Assembly (NCBI RefSeq): GCF_004124315.2 | Contig: NZ_CP096889.1 | Span: forward strand, 866,001-930,000 | DNA length: 64,000 nucleotides | Reading direction: 5' to 3' | From: Bacillus cabrialesii | GTDB lineage: Bacteria; Bacillota; Bacilli; Bacillales; Bacillaceae | Shown here: positions 61,337 to 64,000 of the stretch, piece by piece | How the letters are laid out: the number at the start of each line of letters is the position of its first letter | Position numbering within the stretch: the stretch's first letter is position 1 | Translations under genes and position numbers: made by a program | Notes under the pieces: model-generated | What the model was told of the DNA's origin: nothing | What the model saw: the letters and a program-made list of their open reading frames with translations, nothing else | Databases searched by the model: none

Positions 61337-62272
61337 GTGCTGCAAGCAGAAAACATCAAAAAGGCATATGGGAAAAAAACAATCGTGAAAGGCATTTCTT
61401 TTTCCCTCCAAAAGGGGGAGTCGTTCGGGCTGCTCGGGCCAAACGGTGCGGGGAAGTCCACAACCATCTCGATGATTTCCGGCCTCGTGCCGCATGACAG
61501 CGGAAGCATCACAGTGGGCGGCTATGTCATCGGTAAAGAAACGGCCAAAGCGAAACAAAAAATCGGTGTTGTCCCGCAGGAAATTGCTTTATATCCGACG
61601 CTGACGGCTCATGAAAATCTTATGTTTTGGGGAAAAATGTACGGACTTACGCATGGCGAGGCCAAAAAAAGATCGGCAGAGGTCCTTGAATATGTCGGCC
61701 TGACTGAGCGGGCCAAAGATAAAATTGAAACGTTCTCCGGCGGGATGAAACGGAGAATCAACATTGGTGCCGCCTTAATGCACAAGCCTGAGCTGCTGAT
61801 CATGGATGAACCGACTGTCGGAATCGACCCTCAATCGAGAAATCATATTTTGGAAACGGTGAAACAGCTCAATGAAACGGGCATGACGGTGATCTATACG
61901 AGTCATTACATGGAAGAAGTCGAGTATTTATGCGACCGGATCGGCATTATTGATCAGGGAGAAATGATTGCGATCGGCACAAAAACCGATTTGTGCAGCC
62001 GCCTTGGAGGCGATACCATTATTCAGCTCACTGTCAGCGGGATCGAGGAAGCGTTTCTTTTTGCAATTCGTTCTTTGGCTCATGTGAATGATGTGACAGT
62101 ACATGAATCAGAGCTCAAAATTGACATCGCTGCGGCTCATCATGAGAAAGTCGTCACCAGTCTGCTTGCGGAAGCAGCCGCCCATCATATAAACCTGCTG
62201 TCTCTTCAGGTGCAGGAACCAAATCTGGAGCGCCTGTTTCTGAATCTGACCGGCCGCACTTTACGGGATTAG
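61337..62272 (+). CDS. lnrL: ABC transporter ATP-binding protein LnrL (YfiL)
   Basis: 311 residues from GTG 61337 (AAAGGAGTGA upstream). Walker [10 protein letters not shown] (about 38-46), Q-loop VVPQE, signature FSGGMKRR (about 135), Walker B LLIMDEPT, switch His in [10 protein letters not shown]-terminal extension of about 90 residues after the ATPase core resembles that of drug-export ATPases. Powers the LnrMN permease, which gives linearmycin resistance. Confidence 0.94.
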   Translation: MLQAENIKKAYGKKTIVKGISFSLQKGESFGLLGPNGAGKSTTISMISGLVPHDSGSITVGGYVIGKETAKAKQKIGVVPQEIALYPTLTAHENLMFWGKMYGLTHGEAKKRSAEVLEYVGLTERAKDKIETFSGGMKRRINIGAALMHKPELLIMDEPTVGIDPQSRNHILETVKQLNETGMTVIYTSHYMEEVEYLCDRIGIIDQGEMIAIGTKTDLCSRLGGDTIIQLTVSGIEEAFLFAIRSLAHVNDVTVHESELKIDIAAAHHEKVVTSLLAEAAAHHINLLSLQVQEPNLERLFLNLTGRTLRD

Positions 62273-62283
62273 GAGGGACGGTA

Positions 62284-63474
62284 ATGAAAAAAAGCTTATG
62301 GATCGCATGGAAAGATGTCAAAATCAGAATCACGGACAGAAAAGGGTTTATGATGCTTATTTTAATGCCGCTGATCCTGACTTGTATTTTAGGGGCGGCG
62401 CTCGGATCGGTTGTTGACGGAGGCAGCCGGATTGACGGCATCAAAGTTGGCTATGTCCAGTCAGACGAGTCAGATGCAGCGAACATGTTTAAAACAGATG
62501 TGCTCAAAAAAATGAAGTCGATAAAGGTCACACATGCCAGCAGCGAAGAAGAGATGAAGAAACTGCTTGATGAAAAGAAAATCGATGTCGGCATCGTCAT
62601 TCCGAACCATTGGGAAGCCGGCAAAACGTCAGCTTTTGTTTATGCTGACCCTGATCAAACATTAAAAAGTTCCATCATCGAAACAGCCGCCGCATCTTTC
62701 ATAGACCAATATAAGGCGGTAAAAGAAGCTGCGTCGGCTTCAATGGACTACGTCAGCAAAACGGCAGCTGTCAAACAAGGAAAACTTGATCCTTCACACT
62801 TTGCAGACAACCTAGTCAAAGCGCTTGAAAAAGAAACGGGTGACAAACTTGCTATTAAGGAAAAATCAGTCGGCAGCAAGGCCGTTACGAGTTTTCAATA
62901 CTATTCGGCGGCAATGCTTTGCATGTTTATGCTGTTTCATATGACAGTCGGGGCGAAATCATTCTTACAGGAAAAGGAGACGGAAACACTTGCCAGAATG
63001 CTGATGACGCCTGCGCAAAAATACGCCATTCTCTTCGGAAAATGGCTTGGAACCTATCTGTTTGCCATCATACAATTTTTTATTTTTCTGATCGTTACGA
63101 TCAATGTATTCGGTGTGGACTGGGGCGGCAATCTGCTGTATGTGAGTGTACTCGGGCTTTCTTATGCTGCGGCTGTATCCGGCATTTCAGTACTGCTTGC
63201 GTCGTGTATCAGCGATATGAAATCGGCCGATGCGATCAGCGGCTTCGGCATTCAATTGCTTGCGGTTCTCGGCGGATCTATGCTGCCGCTGTACCAATTT
63301 CCGGACTTCTTGCAGTCTGTATCTAAAGCGGTGCCGAATCGATGGGCGCTTGACGGCTTTCTTTCTCTAATGGAAGGGGGAGGCTGGGCTGACCTTCAAA
63401 AGCCTGTGCTTGTTTTTGCGGCAATCGGCCTTTGTTCACTCGCGCTTGGCATCAGACGGCTTCATACAAGATAA
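62284..63474 (+). CDS. lnrM: ABC-2 type permease LnrM (YfiM)
   Basis: 396 residues. One N-terminal helix ([20 protein letters not shown]), a large extracellular domain (about 45-195), then five helices near the C-terminus with [16 protein letters not shown] before helix 3, the ABC-2 membrane family layout. GGAGGGACGGTA before ATG 62284. With LnrN forms the membrane part of the linearmycin-resistance exporter. Confidence 0.93.
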   Translation: MKKSLWIAWKDVKIRITDRKGFMMLILMPLILTCILGAALGSVVDGGSRIDGIKVGYVQSDESDAANMFKTDVLKKMKSIKVTHASSEEEMKKLLDEKKIDVGIVIPNHWEAGKTSAFVYADPDQTLKSSIIETAAASFIDQYKAVKEAASASMDYVSKTAAVKQGKLDPSHFADNLVKALEKETGDKLAIKEKSVGSKAVTSFQYYSAAMLCMFMLFHMTVGAKSFLQEKETETLARMLMTPAQKYAILFGKWLGTYLFAIIQFFIFLIVTINVFGVDWGGNLLYVSVLGLSYAAAVSGISVLLASCISDMKSADAISGFGIQLLAVLGGSMLPLYQFPDFLQSVSKAVPNRWALDGFLSLMEGGGWADLQKPVLVFAAIGLCSLALGIRRLHTR

Positions 63475-63487
63475 GGAGGTACACCAA

Positions 63488-64000
63488 GTGAAAAAAATCT
63501 TAGCCATTTGCGGCATTGAGCTTTCTCTCATTTTCAAGAAGCGGCAGAACTATTTGATGATGTTCGCTGCCCCGCTTTTGCTGACCTTTGTATTTGGGGG
63601 GATGCTCGGCGGCAATGACGACAAGCTGCGGCTTGCGGTCATTGATCAGGACGACACGATTCTCTCGCAGCATTACATTCGGCAGCTGAAGACACACGAT
63701 GATATGTATACATTTGAAACCATGTCTGAAAGAAAAGCGTCAGAAAAGCTGAAACAAAAGAAAATGGCCGGGATCATCATCATATCCCGCTCATTTCAGG
63801 CACAGCTCGAAAAAGGAAAACATCCTGAGCTGATCTTCCGGCACGGCCCGGACCTGTCGGAAGCGCCGATGGCCAAACAATATGCGGAAAGCACATTGGC
63901 GAAGCTCAATATTCAGGTTACCGCGGCGAAAACGTCAGCTCAGGCAGCGGGGGAGAACTGGAAGGCGGCTTATAAATCGGTTTTCGCCAAAGATCACGAA
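63488..64000 (+). CDS. lnrN: ABC-2 type permease LnrN (YfiN), N-terminal part
   Basis: The frame opens at GTG 63488 after AAGGAGGTAC and runs uninterrupted for 171 codons to the window edge. It starts MKKILAICGIELSLIFKKRQ, then one helix (MMFAAPLLLTFVFGGMLGG) and the beginning of an extracellular domain, mirroring LnrM. The C-terminal helices lie beyond the window. Fourth ORF signal of the lnrLMN unit; 13 bases after lnrM. Confidence 0.9.
   Translation, partial: MKKILAICGIELSLIFKKRQNYLMMFAAPLLLTFVFGGMLGGNDDKLRLAVIDQDDTILSQHYIRQLKTHDDMYTFETMSERKASEKLKQKKMAGIIIISRSFQAQLEKGKHPELIFRHGPDLSEAPMAKQYAESTLAKLNIQVTAAKTSAQAAGENWKAAYKSVFAKDHE

Noticed and set aside
61258..61497. 79-codon ORF overlapping the lnrL start
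   Set aside because: Covers the lnrL promoter region and then runs out of frame through the Walker A coding region; no ribosome site.

Overview
The window is a stretch of core chromosome from a member of the Bacillus subtilis species complex. I recognise almost every gene, and the gene order (yflB/yflA – yfkQRST – trePAR – yfkO…yfkA – yfjT…yfjL – acoABCLR – sspH – yfjF…A – malARP – yfiBC – catDE – yfiFGHI – yfiJKLMN) is the one I remember for B. subtilis 168. Gram-positive ribosome-binding sites (AAGGAGG-like), frequent GTG/TTG starts, CcpA cre sites, SigB-, SigG- and SigL-type promoters, a small acid-soluble spore protein and a spore-cortex deacetylase agree with this. Two things argue against a plain 168 copy: a lipoprotein gene (28891-29889) that I do not remember at that place, and a yflB end that is split over two reading frames. 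There is no rRNA, tRNA, prophage, insertion sequence or CRISPR array.

Layout. 1-5.7 kb: remnant or end of yflB, a sodium/alanine-type symporter (yflA), and the leftward germinant-receptor operon yfkQ-R-S-T. 5.8-9.9 kb: the trehalose operon treP-treA-treR with promoter, two TreR-type palindromes and a cre. 9.9-24.7 kb: hypO (yfkO) nitroreductase, the large wall-anchored nucleotide phosphoesterase yfkN, stress genes yfkM and yfkJIH, two MFS transporters (yfkL, yfkF), the Ca2+/H+ antiporter chaA with yfkD, and the radical-SAM/MscS pair yfkAB-yfkC. 24.8-34.3 kb: yfjT, pdaA, yfjR, yfjQ (CorA), yfjP (DNA glycosylase), the accessory lipoprotein, yfjO (RNA methyltransferase), dus, yfjM and yfjL.

34.3-41.1 kb is the acetoin dehydrogenase operon acoABCL, with a textbook -24/-12 promoter, a nested palindromic activator site and its sigma-54 activator gene acoR. 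41.1-45.2 kb holds sspH, an SMR-like small membrane protein (yfjF) and the leftward yfjA-B-C-D-E operon. I read this operon as a type VII secretion (WXG100-like) effector module with duplicated membrane proteins, probably immunity proteins; it is the most interesting block. 45.5-49.3 kb is the maltose operon malA-malR-malP. 49.4-53 kb encodes a heterodimeric ABC exporter (yfiBC). 53-54.4 kb is the catechol-stress operon catDE with two CatR-type operators. 54.5-59.2 kb is an AraC regulator plus an uncharacterised sugar uptake/oxidation operon (yfiGHI). 59.3-64 kb is the linearmycin-resistance two-component system and ABC transporter (lnrJK, lnrLMN), with lnrN running off the right edge.

How the genes work together: several self-contained carbon-source modules (trehalose, maltose, acetoin, the YfiGHI substrate) each carry their own uptake or catabolic enzymes plus a dedicated regulator and a cre-like site. 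They are interleaved with spore genes (yfkQRST, pdaA, sspH) and stress or antibiotic defence genes (hypO, yfkM, yfkJIH, catDE, yfiBC, lnr). Function names come from family knowledge and memory of B. subtilis, not from database searches. Start sites were chosen from ribosome-binding sites.
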